The notes under the pieces were generated by a model, which did not search any database, had not been told where the DNA came from, and saw only the letters and a list, made by a program, of their open reading frames with translations. A stretch of 64,000 nt of DNA from positions 129,195-193,194 of the forward strand of contig JXTB01000586.1 in NCBI GenBank assembly GCA_002914805.1, given 5' to 3'. The stretch is from Parasponia andersonii. Lineage: Eukaryota; Streptophyta; Magnoliopsida; Rosales; Cannabaceae. The first letter of the stretch is position 1. Each line of letters begins with the position of its first letter. A program made the translations under genes and the position numbers. Below are positions 24,514-37,489 of this stretch, piece by piece.

Positions 24514-27128
24514 TCAAGAGACTGAAACTTCTGGCTCCACATCTTCTGAACCCGAGGGACCATTGTCTTCATTCTTGCTGTCCGAGTCATCATTTTGCAG
24601 CGGGGAAGGCTCGGAGTTCCTCTGTGATTCTGTTCCAACCCTTCTTCTGTGCTCTGTAACATTTAACAAAAGCAAACCCTTTAAAGATCTGAGAGATAAA
24701 ATCAAAAAGAAGAGAGATTTCCTTTATTTTCATATCTTATGATAGAACCTGGAATGTATAGATTACTTTTATGGGTAATCGCATGCCGTGTCATGGCCAA
24801 GAATTCTTCCCATTTGAATTTCCTCAGCTCTTGTTTCTCCTCCTCTGAAAGCTCGAAATTCGGTTCCCTCCCACACATGAAAGCAGCCCTGAAAAAAGGT
24901 AGGAGCCATTAGTTTGAATATAATTATATGATTTTCACGATGTTGAGAAATTTGCTGGCCTCATTTGGCCAAAAGAACCTAATTACTTGTAAAATTACAG
25001 CCAAAACAGAGGGCAATACCAAATAATATCATTGTTTGACTTAAGCCCCTACTATAACTTTAAAAAGCGATCTGACTCCGAACTGTTTGTAACAAGAGGC
25101 ACAAGTATCTTGCAATTAGATCTTTAATCTGTATGTTCTCACTCTTCATTTAATTCTAATAGGTTCTTTAAGTCATAAATTATCAAACAGAGTAAGGTGC
25201 AACTGCTACCTGTCATACAAGCGAGCAGCCTCTTCTTGTGAACCCACAGTACCCAAGTGGATTTGTTTCTTGTCAACTTTAATTGCTGCCTGCCATTTCA
25301 TATTTTTGTAATAGACACCCCTCATCAAACATGGTTCTTGGTTTTGGAAATTCTTTCTTCTGTGTCTCTTCCTGCGTTTTATTGGTGGCCCTGCAAAATT
25401 GAAATGACATGTCACATTGAAGCACAGGCATAAATTCCAACGCCACCTCCAATAGTATATCATCTATAGCAAAGCGCGGAATGGTTCTTAGCAATTCAAG
25501 GTCAATACTGTTAAGTAATTTCATCAAAGAGGAAAGCATCAGCCTGTCCATGAAAAGAATACCAAAAATGCTTAAACAATCATGAAACCCAACAAATTCA
25601 TCTCATAGAAGAAATTAATGGAGGCCCAGAAAACAGGATATGTAAAGACTAAAAAAATCTCAAATGGCTGATTTATGAAATATAGACAAACAAAATTAAA
25701 GACTTGAGACATATGAAAAAACTATTTATAGGACATCAAAAACCATTTAATCAAGTTTGCAAACACCAAAGATGCAGAAAGAGGAAGTCCAGAACTCTCA
25801 GTCCAAGGGCTAGTTAACGACTCATAGCTTTCTTGCATAAGCAGCATGAGCAATATAAGACTTATGACATAGCAGCATTTGCAATGTTAATGTCAAAAAA
25901 GGTTGGTTTCTGTACTCCAATCCATAATTCTTATCTCCAAATCACAAAATATGAATTTACTTCATTGATGTAGACAATTATCCATTTAGGTATTGATTGC
26001 CTTTTCTATAAGTTATTATATATGGTATTTTGCGATGCTGCCTATCTTCTTGTCAAAATCTTTCCTTATTACTGAAACAGATACTTTCTATTACCATAAT
26101 ATATCAGTTTCTAAGGAATCCAACAATATGGTCCATGTAACACATTACAAGCAATATTCTAACGGAAAAACATAATATATGCATGTTTGTGTGTGTGGTG
26201 TCTTTGTGTGTGTGTGTGATATGCCTTCTGTGGAGACCTGTAACAAACACTTTCAGAATCCTATTGGTCGGTGTTAACTCGAGTATTGACCAACAAACCT
26301 GAAACTTGCTGGTTATGCTGCTCTTTTGGTGAATCAGACAAGCCAGAATCAGAAACAACTGTTGATTCAGTTTCTCCTTTGACACTCATACTCTGGTAAA
26401 ACCTCATAATCAAACAAATATAAGTTTAAAGGATACAATAGAAAGCATATATTCAAAAAGCACAAATTTATATGCACCAATATTACTTGAAAGAATCGGT
26501 TAAGGACTCTAGATTGTACATTTGTATCCTAGATGGTCATTATCTGCCAGTTGACATGACCAAGGAGTGAAAGAATGGTTGATTAGGACTTTAGCAACAT
26601 ATTAATTAAAGGATTTCACTGTAACACAATATTTATATAGAAAAGAAAACATGAGACATTATATACTCATATCCAGGCCTGGCAGACAGACATGAATTTC
26701 AGGTGATACCTTCAAACGAAATAATTCTTCGCCAGATGCATGTTATTTACCAATTACAACTGATTATCCACGCTTACCTCCTCCAGCGGCTTTATCTCTT
26801 CCGAATTTACAGGATGAACACTGATAGATCTGGTGTTCTGGGTAGAATTTGCAGGAGTAGTTCCATTGCCAGAAAACCTGGGAAGTGGAGTAAGGAAAGA
26901 ATTTCTCCCTGCAAAGGCACAACAATTTGGTAAATGAGATCAGGCAGTTATAAAGCAAAAATCTATCTAACTAGATTTTAGTTCACCAAAACCATAACTT
27001 TTATCTAGAAATAATGACAAGAAAGAAACAGATTTCAAACAGATTTCACAAGCTAAATACATTACTACCGTCAAATAATGTTTACCAGAGCACAGTCCCA
27101 AGAGTTTGCGCCTTCTCAAGCTCACCAT
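24514..27128 (-). CDS. AP2-domain 'soloist' transcription factor (At4g13040/APD1 type)
   Basis: Six minus-strand exons, 27128-27086, 26908-26778, 26392-26299, 25390-25210, 24888-24767 and 24653-24514, join in frame for 236 residues. The start MVSLRRRKLLGLCSG and the block HRRKNFQNQEPCLMRG match the single-copy Arabidopsis gene At4g13040 as remembered. The AP2/ERF DNA-binding domain spans about residues 110-165 (MRGVYYKNMKWQAAI, KKQIHLGTVGSQEEAARLYDRA). It deviates from the usual YRGVR start, which is why this lineage is classed as the soloist of the AP2/ERF superfamily. A basic cluster (KRRKRHRRK) just before the domain is a likely nuclear signal. The acidic serine-rich tail (DDSDSKNEDNGPSGSEDVEPE) could be an activation region. 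The Arabidopsis protein is reported to act in salicylic-acid defence; that role here is inferred. Confidence 0.9.
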
Positions 27129-29292
27129 AGCTGTAATCTCCAGACAATACCACACAGCCACTTGATCTCCTTTCTCCTATATCAGCTCGCACCTTGGATA
27201 AAGAAAAGGAATTTTTTTTTAGAAAGGTATCATGATTTTAGATGGAAAGGAATAAATAGGCAATAAAGAACATATTGAAAGTAACACTTCAATACATCAT
27301 CAAAACAAATAATTTATATGTGTGCACGCACGTTTATGTGTGAGCTTGAGCGCATGAAATGTACACCCAAATACATTATATAAGTTATGAAAATTAAACG
27401 TTAGAGATAAAATAAAACATATGACAGTAAACGTATATAGAGATATGCAGTGAAAACTAAGCCAACTATCAGTCTATCACTTTCAGGTTGCCTTCTCTTA
27501 GGTTAAGTTAAGAAGGGCAATATATTCTATTAAGAATTTCCTAACCAATTAACCAACAGAGATGACTGGTGTTGGCTCCCGGTTGTGAAGTCTTTTAGGG
27601 AATCATATCAGAACCGAAAACCATCTCTCCATCAGACAGACTTCCCTGCATATTATATAACGCAAGCTCAGTGAAGAAGGATGAAGAGCTATAGAAACAG
27701 CATCCTTGATTGTATATCACAGCTTTAAGGAACACAGTGTTCACTAACAAGTCCATGAAAAGACACAGAGCAATGTCGGTAAAGGCAGAGGCCCCTTCAA
27801 GGAAAAAACTAAACGTGTCCATCAGATGAAAGGTCACTCATTTAAAAGAACACTATTTTAGCTCTTATTACCAGAAATCAGCTCACTTAGCTATAAACCT
27901 ATGGACATAGAGGTGTATTAACGGCTATCCGCAGTTCCACTGCCAACTAAAAGTGAGTAAAAACTCTCATTATGCAATGAAAAACGCTAATTACTAAGAT
28001 TAACACTTCTCCTTAAACTTTATCTCAAATCCATGATAAATACATTGTAGTTTAATCGAAGTGAAAATAGAAACAGTGGCACTGATTCTTTTAACTAGTA
28101 ACCACATCCCATTGTGGACTAACCAAAAAAAAAAATAATAAACAAAATAAAAACAGTATCCCAAATACCATCGTTGGACTGACGTCTACCATATATATTG
28201 GGGACAATCATCATGCTAAGTGTTGAAATTGATACACCAATTTCGGGTTAGTTGATAAAGAACATATGCTCATGCTCCATTCAAAACTCGGGACATAGAA
28301 ATAGCAAATCACCCCGAACCTGAACAGAATTAAGTCATTAAGAACCAACTCAGATGCCTTAAAAGCCTCATTACAAGAACTGCCAAATCTCTACGCTCAA
28401 AAAGTTAAGTCAACCACACCAACCTACCACCTTGTTGAAAGAACTAAAAGCACAGACAAACCCAGATGCCAAACTCTAAAATAAACTCCAATATGACACT
28501 CGTAAAAGCCACAAGGCACAAAATTAAGACAAACCCAGAAAGCAAACAAGAGAAGAGGACAATTCTACGGCTTGAAGCGAGTCAATGCGTCAACGCTAAA
28601 ATGCCCATTACCAAAAACAAAGCGAAAAGCCAAACAAAAACGAAAACTAGTCACTTTAAAGACAAAGTCATTGTGTTTGTACCTTAAAGAACCAGCCTGA
28701 AGAGCGGGAAGACCGAGGTTAATCAAGCAGAAGTAGTAAGAAAATCTATGGAAAATAAAAGGAAAAAAAACGAATTTGGATTTCCAGAATGGTAAGGTGG
28801 CAAGCGCAAAGAGAGAGAGATAGAGAGAGAGATTGTGATTGTGGCTCATGCATCTACCAACTTTTGTTTTTATTTCTCTCTTTTCCCATTATTATTATGT
28901 GTGTGGTTATTTTTGTTTGGAGAGGAAGGAGGGTGGTGGTGACTGGTGGTGGTATTATGGCTTGAGAGAGAGGGAGGGAGAGAGAGAGAGAGAGAGTCTA
29001 GAGAGAGAAGGTTTGAACAAATAGAAGGAAAAGGCAATAAGGCAAAAGGCAACAACAACGTATTGCTTCTTTCTGTGTGTGTACTTTAGTAGGTTGAAAT
29101 TTCAGCGCTACCCTCTTGGAGCTCCGGAATTAACACTTTAGCTTAGGTTATTATATCGGAGACATTACTAATTTACCAAATTGCCCCTAGTATTTATGTT
29201 TTCTTATGAGTCAATTAATTATTATTAATCAACTTGTTTTGTTTTGTTTAGTTCGAGATAACTAAAACTTACAAGTTATAACTAAGAAAAAG
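27129..29292. other. 5' leader, likely leader intron and promoter of the AP2 gene
   Basis: On the minus strand a likely untranslated first exon occupies roughly 29000-28683 and ends at a CTTTAAG|GTACAA donor near 28682. That would leave a ~1.5-kb leader intron up to an acceptor just before the ATG exon. GA/CT repeats (28811-28833 and 28966-28996) mark the leader, as is common in plant 5' UTRs. No other coding region is seen. Confidence 0.4.
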
Positions 29293-29402
29293 GGAAAGTC
29301 TTACCAGTTAAACTCCGCTAACTGTCAAGTTGACCCGCCACAAGTGGCCAAGTGACGAAAATTGTTTGAAATTACAGGTCAAACTTAATTGGTAATCTTT
29401 CC
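29293..29402. repeat. Short hairpin-type repeat (possible MITE), 110 bp
   Basis: The left end GGAAAGTCTTACCAGTTAAA pairs with the reverse complement of the right end, GGAAAGATTACCAATTAAG. No clear target duplication. Non-coding. Confidence 0.55.
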
Positions 29403-30308
29403 TTAATTTTCATAATTGATTTTTAGCTCAAGTAATCACTCTCAAAATTTCATTGTTGTTCTTCTTGGCTGAGCCACTGCCATACGTATCATAAATGTAC
29501 AAGACCTCGATAATTAATGCCCTTGTGTTTACTTTGGTTTGTAGTTAAGATTGCACCCAAAAGATGATAGTAATACTCTTTCTCAGTTCTATTAGACTAT
29601 AGTTTGAGATGATGTTGCTTGAGATATATGAAAATAAATACATAAATAAATAAATAATAGGCTCGAAACATAATAGACACAACTCGAGATAATAATAACA
29701 CGGTTTCTACGTTTAACAATTCATATGTGTTTAATACTCACTAGTCACCACTCCCCACGTATTTACTTTTGCTCAGCTAAATATCATACTTTGTCACTCC
29801 TTCCAATGCATTGATATTTTTGGACACATGAATTGTAATCCAACTCAAAACAGAAATATCTAGTAAGTGATAGCTAAATTTTCATAACTCAACCGAATGG
29901 CATACTTATATGTACACAAAGCAATTAACATATTGAGAATGATCCCTATGTGATCCTGAATAATACAACAATGATTTCCAATATATAAACAAAGATTAAG
30001 ACTGATGAATAAAATATATAACCAATATACAGAATTCCTAGCTATTAGTCCAATAAAATGCTAAACTAATAAATATGTAATAAAATGACGAGTTTTTCCA
30101 TTGTTGTATCTTTCATGGGTTTTTACTTATATTGCATAAAGACTCGGCCACTTAAGGCTAGAGTGAGTTAGCGTGTAAATAATACCTTATAACTTCGAAA
30201 GATTTAAAGGAAAAACTAAGGTGAACATACGGCACCATAAATGTGATATTGACAATTGTCTGAAGGAAATATGGAAAATCTCATCAGCAAGATTAAACTA
30301 GATATAAT
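29403..30308. other. AT-rich intergenic DNA left of the LTR-retrotransposon
   Basis: No open frame of note, RNA gene or repeat recognised except a short AAAT/AAATA tract near 29632-29660. The retrotransposon begins at its right edge. Confidence 0.5.
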
Positions 30309-31113
30309 TGTGAGACCCGTTCCTAAATCATATACCACGTGGACAATTAAGTGGCAGAACAGGTCATAAATGGGATACACCGTCTGACACGTGTCCAGAG
30401 TGACTAATTAAAGGTCACACGAATCGCACGTAGTACCATGTAGGCCCATGGGCTATCCGAGGCTAGGGCTGAGCCCATTCCAGACCCTGGATGGACTTGG
30501 CTCAGTCTGATTCTTACCTCGACAGCTGAGGGTCAGGAGCCCTAAGGGTCTTCCACCAGAGTACAATGAGAAGCAACTCACAGCTCCAGATCCAGACAGA
30601 GCATTTAATGTGATCCTGAGTAGGTGTGCGCATTGGACAAACCGTCCTGACAGAACGGTAGTTTGTCAAAATCTTGCCTCTGACAGACTCGAGCCATAGG
30701 GGACGGTGAAAACTAGGCTACGACGATGCAGAGAGAATCACGGTAATCTCGGCCCGTGATCTCTAGAGTAAGTCCTGATGAAAAAAGGTAATTGGTCCTG
30801 GGATTGAGAACCATGAGGTTCACAATTTCAGGACTATATATATGAGCCATGCGTCCCCGAAAGGAGAGAGCATATACGCATACAAAACGATAAAGATATA
30901 CTCATAAAAAGAAAAACTAAATCTTTGCTACCCTGAATCAAAGATAAACAACTGACTTAAGTATCAGAGAGTCTTTACAGGTGGCCTCCCTCGCCTCTCC
31001 ATTCCTACCTGAAGTCAAAAGCTCTTTGGGATAGCAAGGACACGTGGACAGTTGGAGGATACATCATTAGCAGTTCAGAGACATGTGGACAGCTGGTAAA
31101 AACCACTCCAACA
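30309..31113 (+). repeat. 5' LTR
   Basis: Starts TGTGAGACCCGTTCC, ends CACTCCAACA and matches 42002-42805 end to end. It contains a TATA-like TATATATATGA at 30835-30845, a likely promoter for the + strand transcript, followed by the probable R/U5 region. Confidence 0.9.
30835..30845 (+). promoter_or_regulatory. TATA-like element of the 5' LTR
   Basis: TATATATATGA in the last third of the LTR, also present in the 3' LTR near 42528-42538. The position fits a U3/R border. Confidence 0.5.
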
Positions 31114-31116
31114 GTT

Positions 31117-31133
31117 TGGCACCGCCTGTGGGA
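31117..31133 (+). other. Primer-binding-site-like sequence
   Basis: TGGCACCGCCTGTGGGA begins three bases after the LTR end. It has the TGGC..CC shape of sequences complementary to tRNA 3' ends; the tRNA was not determined. Confidence 0.6.
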
Positions 31134-31208
31134 AAACGTCAAGCGTGAGAAAAAGAGTAAGAGTTTCGCGATCGCGTTCTCCCCGAATAAAAGGCCATAC
31201 AACGTCGG

Positions 31209-32715
31209 ATGGCACCTTTAAGGATGACAACTAGGAGCACACGTCCCGACGCCGAAGGGAGCTCCCGAAAAGCACAACCAGGTCTGGAGCAAAAGCTAGA
31301 CCAGATGCTCGCTGCCTTGGCAGAAGCAAACTAGAAGGCAGAGATTGCCATGAGGCCAACTGGGTTTAAAGGAAGAAGTCACAGAAGTGCGCAAAGATAA
31401 TGCCCGCCTCGAATGGCTGTTGGCAAGCAAAGCCAGAAGCGAGCGAAGGGAAGACTTTGACGAAGAGGTCCAACAAGAGTCTGGGGACCAAACGCCGAGG
31501 AAAGTTCCCGCCCCATCCAGATCGCGGATGCAGAGGGAGCGACAAAGCCAGACGAGGCCATTCTGGGTCGGAGCGATAGTGGACAGAAGACACCAAGAAT
31601 GCCCAGAAGGTGTGCTTCCCAACTGGAAGCAAGAAATGATGGCGGAGCTGAGTAAGAGACTCGGGGCCCATCACAGCCAGACCTCCGATGATTTGGCAGA
31701 GCAAACTGTGTGAGGGATCAACCGGACGACCTTCACCGACTGGATCTAGATGGAGCCCAAGCCGAGAGACTTCACAACCTCGACCTTCAGGCCGTTCGAG
31801 GGGAAGTCCGACCCCCTCGATCACATATACCACTTTCAGCAGAAGATGGCTTTGAAAACCAGGGATGAGGCTGTGACCTGCAAAGTCTTCTCCACAACCC
31901 TGGTAGGACCGGACCTATTATGGTTCAGACAGTTCCCAGAGAAATCCATAAACGGGTTCAAAGATTTCTGCAAACTTTTCTTAAAGCAGTACGCAGGTGC
32001 CCGGAGACAATAGAAATCTATGCGAGATCTTGACCGGTTGGAACAAACTGTGAACGAGTCTCCGAGAGAATACCTGTCGCGTTTCCTAGAGCTGATGTCC
32101 ATAGTGTACAACGCCGACTCAGTCCATGCCGCAGGCTTGTTCGTTAGGGGCATGCAGCCAGGATCGATGCTATCGGACCATCTACTTCTGAACCTTCCGT
32201 ATGCTATGGCGGACGTCTAGGCAAAGTCGGAAGGGGTATTTAAGGTACTGGAAAGCCGCCAGAAAGCACCCAAGGCCTCTGCTGTGATAACAACAGTGCC
32301 GACGCAAACCCCGGCCCCGCAAGGGGTAAAGAGGCCTACGCCGGACCAAGGACCGACTTCAAAACAGGAAGCTTCCACCCAAGGCAGCCAAGAAGGTGGC
32401 AAGAGGAGGAAGGGGTCTTGTGACCCACTGCCAAAATACGAGCTCAACACGCCGATCGACGTGATCTACCTCCAAAACAGGGATAGGGACATTTTCAAAG
32501 ATTTTCCAAAGTCCGGCATTCCTGAGCACATGAAAAACAGGAATAGGTATTGCCAATTTCACAAGGATCACGGGCATGACACCATCAACTGCCGCAGCCT
32601 TTATGCGCAGGTTATGATGATGATCCATGCCGCCAAGTTGAAGCAGTACATGAAGACCAGCGAATTCCAGCCGCAAGAAGATGCCACCAGGCCCGAAAAA
32701 GGCAAGCAAACCTAG
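31209..32715 (+). pseudogene. Decayed gag region of the Tat-lineage element
   Basis: Starts at ATG 31209 (MAPLRMTTRSTRP). A TAG at 31332 and a frameshift before 31387 break it early, and further in-frame stops follow at 31711, 31747, 32011, 32218 and 32713. The middle part (FRPFEGKSDPLDHIYHFQ... and FCKLFLKQYAG) is the retrotransposon gag capsid-like domain. Near 32545-32600 the segment YCQFHKDHGHDTINCRSL is the zinc-knuckle-like motif typical of Tat gag. It would encode the structural protein of the virus-like particle but cannot be translated in full. Confidence 0.85.
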
Positions 32716-35700
32716 GCCTTCAGATCAGGAGAACAGGCCCTGAGGATAATTCTGACCATCGTGGGCAGACCAGAGCCGACCCAGGGTCGGGAGGAGAATG
32801 AAAAATGCCTCAAAAAGATCGAAGAAAGGATGAAGCACCTAAGAGGGATGGGCCATTCCGTCAACCATTTGATGATGGGAGAAAGTTGCACCTCTGCCAC
32901 CCCCATCACCTTCACCCGGCAAGATTTGACCATGGTGTGCCTGCCTCACGATGACCCCTTGATGATTAAGCTGCAGATTGACTCTGCATTGATCGAAAGG
33001 GTCCTGATCGACGGTGGGAGCAGCGTCGATGTCTTTTTCCTCAGCACGTTCGAGAGCATGGGCCTGAATCGAAATGCACTCAGGCCAACCTGTCAGCTGT
33101 TGTTCGCTTTCGACAGTACTAAGGTCAGCCCCTTGGGCATCGTGACCCTGAAGGTCTGTGCTGCGGAGAGATACTTGGACGTGGACTTCATCGTTATCGA
33201 CTGCCAGTCCTCCTTTAACGTCATCTTAGGGAGAGGATGGATCTACGCCATACATAGGGTCACCTCCACCCTCCACCAGGTCTTAAGATGTCTACAAAGG
33301 GATGGTACCTATACGATAGACATCAAGGGAGACCAGGCCTCCGCAAGGAAATATTTTTCAACTGCCCTGAGGGGAGCCGATACGAGTACGAGCACCTCGG
33401 CCGGGGATAGATAGCAATCAAAGGACCGCCTGCCAGTGTACATAAAGCGGATCGAAGAGGAGTCTGATGGACCAGAATCCACGATTGAGGAACTGGTGGC
33501 GGTCCCTTTGAAAGAAGCAGAACTGGCGAAGGTAGTCTTAATCGGGGCCCTGCTGCCCGAGGAGGAAAGGAACGAGATGTTGGGGTTCCTGAGGAAGAAC
33601 GAAGACGTCTTCATGTGGTCCCATGACGACATGCCCGGGATAAACCCCGCGCACACCTGCCACCGGCTGAACATAGACCCCAATTTCCCTTCGGTCAGGC
33701 AGAGACCCTGAAGGTTCGCGCCAGAGAAAAATAGAGTGATCAACAAGGAGGTAGATACACTACTGGAGAATGACCTGATCATGGAATGCGTATACCCATA
33801 CTGGGTCTTCAACCCGGTAGTAGTGAAGAAGAAAAATGGCGACGACCGCACTTGCATAGACTTTACCAACCTAAACAAGGCCTGCCCAAAGGATAGCTTC
33901 CCCCTGCCAAGGATCGACCAAATGGTAGATGCAACGGCAGGATTCGACAGGATGAGCTTCCTGGATGCCTACTCTAGATACAACCAGATCCCCATGTACG
34001 AAGAAGACCAGATCCACACGACATTTATTATGGAGTGAGGTCTGTACTATTATAGACGTATGCCATTTGGTTTGAAGAACACGAGGGCAACCTACCGGAG
34101 GCTCATGAACAAAATGTTCACTGAGCTGCTAGGGAAGACTATGGAAGTCTACATCGACGACATGGTCGTAAAGAGTAGAGAAGCGTCGGACCATCTGGGA
34201 CATCTAGATGAATGCTTCCAGATTCTGAGGCAATATCGGATGCGTCTGAACCCCAAGAAATGCATGTTCGGGGTGTCCTCCGGCTAGTTCCTGGGGCACA
34301 TCGTAAGCAAAAAGGGTATTGAGGCCAACCCGAGCCAGTTGTCCTCAATCGCAGACGTGCAGAGACCCTTGACTCTTTGGGAGGTCCAGCGCCTAGCCGG
34401 GAAGATAGCCGTTCTCAGCCGATTCGTCTCCAAGATGTCTGACTGGTGCAAGCCCTTCTTCCAGTGCCTAAAGAGAAGTTCCACTGTCGCCTGGGGGGAG
34501 GAGCAGGACAAGGCACTGACGGATCTCAAGCTATACTTAAGTCATCCGCCTATCCTGGCTTCCCTAGTAGAGGGGGAGCACCTATATGCATATTTAGCAG
34601 TATCCGAAGTAGCGATCAGCACCGTCTATTCATCGAGGAAGACAGCAAGCAGAAGCCGGTGTTTTATACAAGCCGCATGCTCCTAGATGCCGAGACGTGA
34701 TATAGTATGGCAGAGAAACTGGACATCACCCTGGTCAATGCTAAGAAGAGGCTCAGGCAATACTTTGAGGTACACTCGGTCACCATGTATACGGATTTCT
34801 TCATCCGGCAAATCTTGGCCAAGCCGGACCTATCAAGACGACTAACTAAGTGGGTCATCGAACTGGGACTATACGACATCGAGTATCAGCCTCGAGTGGC
34901 GAAGAAAGGGCAAGTCATGGCAGATTTCCTGGTGGAAATCAAATCCTTCGGCGAGTTGCACGACCCGCTCCAGACGTCTCAGCCTCGCCCCTCTTCAGCC
35001 TGGACCCTCTATACCGACGGATCCACAAATGCCTCGGGGTTAGGCATCGGGATAGTCCTGCAGACCCTAACAAGACTCAGAGTAGAGAAAGATTTGAGGC
35101 CCGGTTTCCAGGCAACGAACAACAAGGCGGAGTACGAGGCACTGCTGCAAGGCCTTGAACTGGCTCTGTACTTCAGAGTGGAGAACATCGCAATAAAAAC
35201 CAACTCGCAGTTGATCGCGGGTCAAGTCAGAGGAGACTTCGAAGCAAAAGGGCCGAGATTACACAGGTACTTCTGTAAGGTAATTGGGGCGAAAGCCCTC
35301 TTTAGCGGTTTCAATATCGAACAGATTCCCAGGGAGATGAATCAGAAGGCTGACAAGCTAACTAAAAGCGTATCGATCGGAGGAACGACCGGACACGTAG
35401 AGATTCTCCTAGAGGGTGAGAACATGAAGGACCCTCCAGAGACCCCCGCACGCCATGTATTTGCAGCTGGCTCTGCAGACGAGGGGTGGATGAAACCCAT
35501 CACCCAGTATCTGGCATTGGGAAACCTACCCGTGGACCCCCGAGAAGCAAGGTTGATCAGACTGAAGGCTGCCAGATACTCGATGGTGGGGGAGCAACTG
35601 TATAGGAGATCGACAATGGAACCGATGCTGCAGTGTGTAGGTCCCGTCAAAGTGCAGAGACTGATAGAGGAAATCCACGACGAAGTATGCGGCAACTACT

Positions 35701-36859
35701 CTGGTAGACGTAGCCTGGCCCACAAAGCCCTGACGGCCGAATACTTCTGGCCATACATGATGACCGAGGTGGGCCGATTTGTCAAGAAATGCAATAAGTG
35801 CCAGAGGTTCGCCCCCAAGAAATGCCAACCCACGGGGGAACTCCATTCGAACATAACTCCTTGGCCGTTTGCCAAATGCGGCCTAGACATCGTCGGAGAG
35901 CTCTCTAGAAGTCCAAAAGGAAGAATGTATGTCTTGCTGGCCACAGATTATTTCACCAAATGGGTAGAGGCTGAAGCTTACGCGACCGTTAATAAAGCTG
36001 ACACGATTAACTTCATTTGGAAAAGCATATTCTGTCGATACGAGATTCCGAAAGAGATACACGCTGATCATGGCATACGGTTCCAGAATGCTAAGCTTAA
36101 AGAACTGTGTGAGCTGTATGATATAAGGCTCAGTTTCTCATCCGTGAACTACCCTCAAGGAACGGCCAAGCAGAGGCAACGAATATGGCCATATTTAGCA
36201 ATATCAAAAAAAACTTGCAGGAGGTTAAAGGCAGGTGGTTAGAAGAGCTACCGGCCGTTGTGTGGGCCCATCGAACCACAGAGTGGAGGTTGACAGGAAG
36301 AACGCCATTTGCCATAGTCTATAGGTCAGAGGCTGTAATCCCGACCGAGATTGGCCTCCCGACCCTTCGCTCCGAAGTGGTAAGAGATGCCCCACTGAAC
36401 AAGCAGCAGCTAAGCCACAACACAGACCTCCTGGAAGAAACGAGAAACATGGTCCTGGTCCACTTGGCCTCATACCATCAGCAGGCCAGGTCTTACTATG
36501 CTAAGAAGGTTAGTGCTCATCGATTTAACGCCGGGGATTGGATCTTGAAGGTCAGAATAGAGAATTTCTCAAAGCTAGACTCTAACTGGGTTGGATCCTA
36601 TGAGGTCATCAAAGTACTTAACAATGGTGCATATGTCCTGAAAGAACTCAAGACCGGAAAGAGCCTACCGAACACGTGGAACGCTCAACACTTACCCAGG
36701 CACTATTCACGCAATAAAGAATCGTACTGCGGGGATCACGTCACTTGCCGACGACCCGAGAAAACGTACGAAGAAGAAAGAGCTGCACAACCAAAAATTT
36801 GCCAGCAGACCTCGAAAATGATCGTACTATGGGAATCACATCGTGCAATAAAATGTTAG
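32716..36859 (+). pseudogene. Decayed pol region: protease, RT, RNase H (two), integrase
   Basis: Order of domains: an aspartic protease-like motif (LIDGGSSVDVFFL, ~33005-33043); reverse transcriptase with RTCIDFTNLN, MPFGLKN and the catalytic YIDDMVVKS (~34150-34177); an RNase H-like connection (~34480-34910); a second RNase H with WTLYTDGST (~35000-35360); integrase with an HH-CC zinc finger (...CNKCQ, ~35680-35807), two visible catalytic Asp segments (GLDIVG, HADHG), then a frameshift near 36165 right at the segment that carries the catalytic Glu. In-frame stops lie at 33412, 33709, 34036, 34285 and 34698, with a frameshift near 34615. The last ~45 codons run into the 112-bp tandem array. 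Confidence 0.9.
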
Positions 36860-37440
36860 CCGATAGCCCGAGAAAACGTACGAAGAGGAAAGAGCTACGC
36901 AACTAAAAACTTGCAAGCAGACCTCGAAAACCATCGTACTATGGGAATCACATCATGCGATAAAATGTTAGCCGATGGCCCGAGAAAACGTACGAAGAGG
37001 AAAGAGCTACGCAACCAAAAACTTGCCAGTAGGCCTTAAAAACGATCGTACTATGGGAATCACATCGTGCGATAAAATGTTAGCCGATGGCCTGAGAAAA
37101 CGTACGAAGAGGAAAGAGCTACGCAACCAAAAACTTGCCAGCAGTCCTCGAAAACGATCGTACTATGGGAATCACATCGTGCGATAAAATGTTAGCCGAT
37201 GGCCCGAGAAAACGTATGAAGAAGAAAGAGTTGCGCAACCAAAAACTTGCCAGCAGACCTCGAAAACGATCGTACTATGGGAATCACATCGTGCGATAAA
37301 ATGTTAGCCGATGGCCCGAGAAAACGTACGAAGAGGAAAGAGCTGCGCAACCAAAAACTTGCCAGTAGACCTCAAAAACGATCGTACTATGGGAATCACA
37401 TCGTGCAATAAAAGGTTTGCCGATGGCCCGAAAAAACATA
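36720..37440. repeat. Tandem array with exact 112-bp period, about seven copies
   Basis: The marker CCCGAGAAAACGTACGAAG (or a one-base variant) occurs at 36755, 36867, 36979, 37091, 37203, 37315 and 37427, every 112 bp with no indels. Other unit landmarks are GATCGTACTATGGGAATC and GATAAAATGTTAGCCGATGG. The array starts inside the end of pol and lies in the untranslated region between pol and the antisense gene. Confidence 0.95.
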
Positions 37441-37489
37441 CGAAGAAGAAAGAGCCACGCGGCGAAAGCTTGCGGCCTGTCCTTAAAGG

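Noticed and set aside
36720..37440. CRISPR-like or centromeric satellite array
   Set aside because: The 112-bp units are contiguous with no spacers, so it is not CRISPR. Only about seven copies inside a retrotransposon, so it is not itself a satellite locus.
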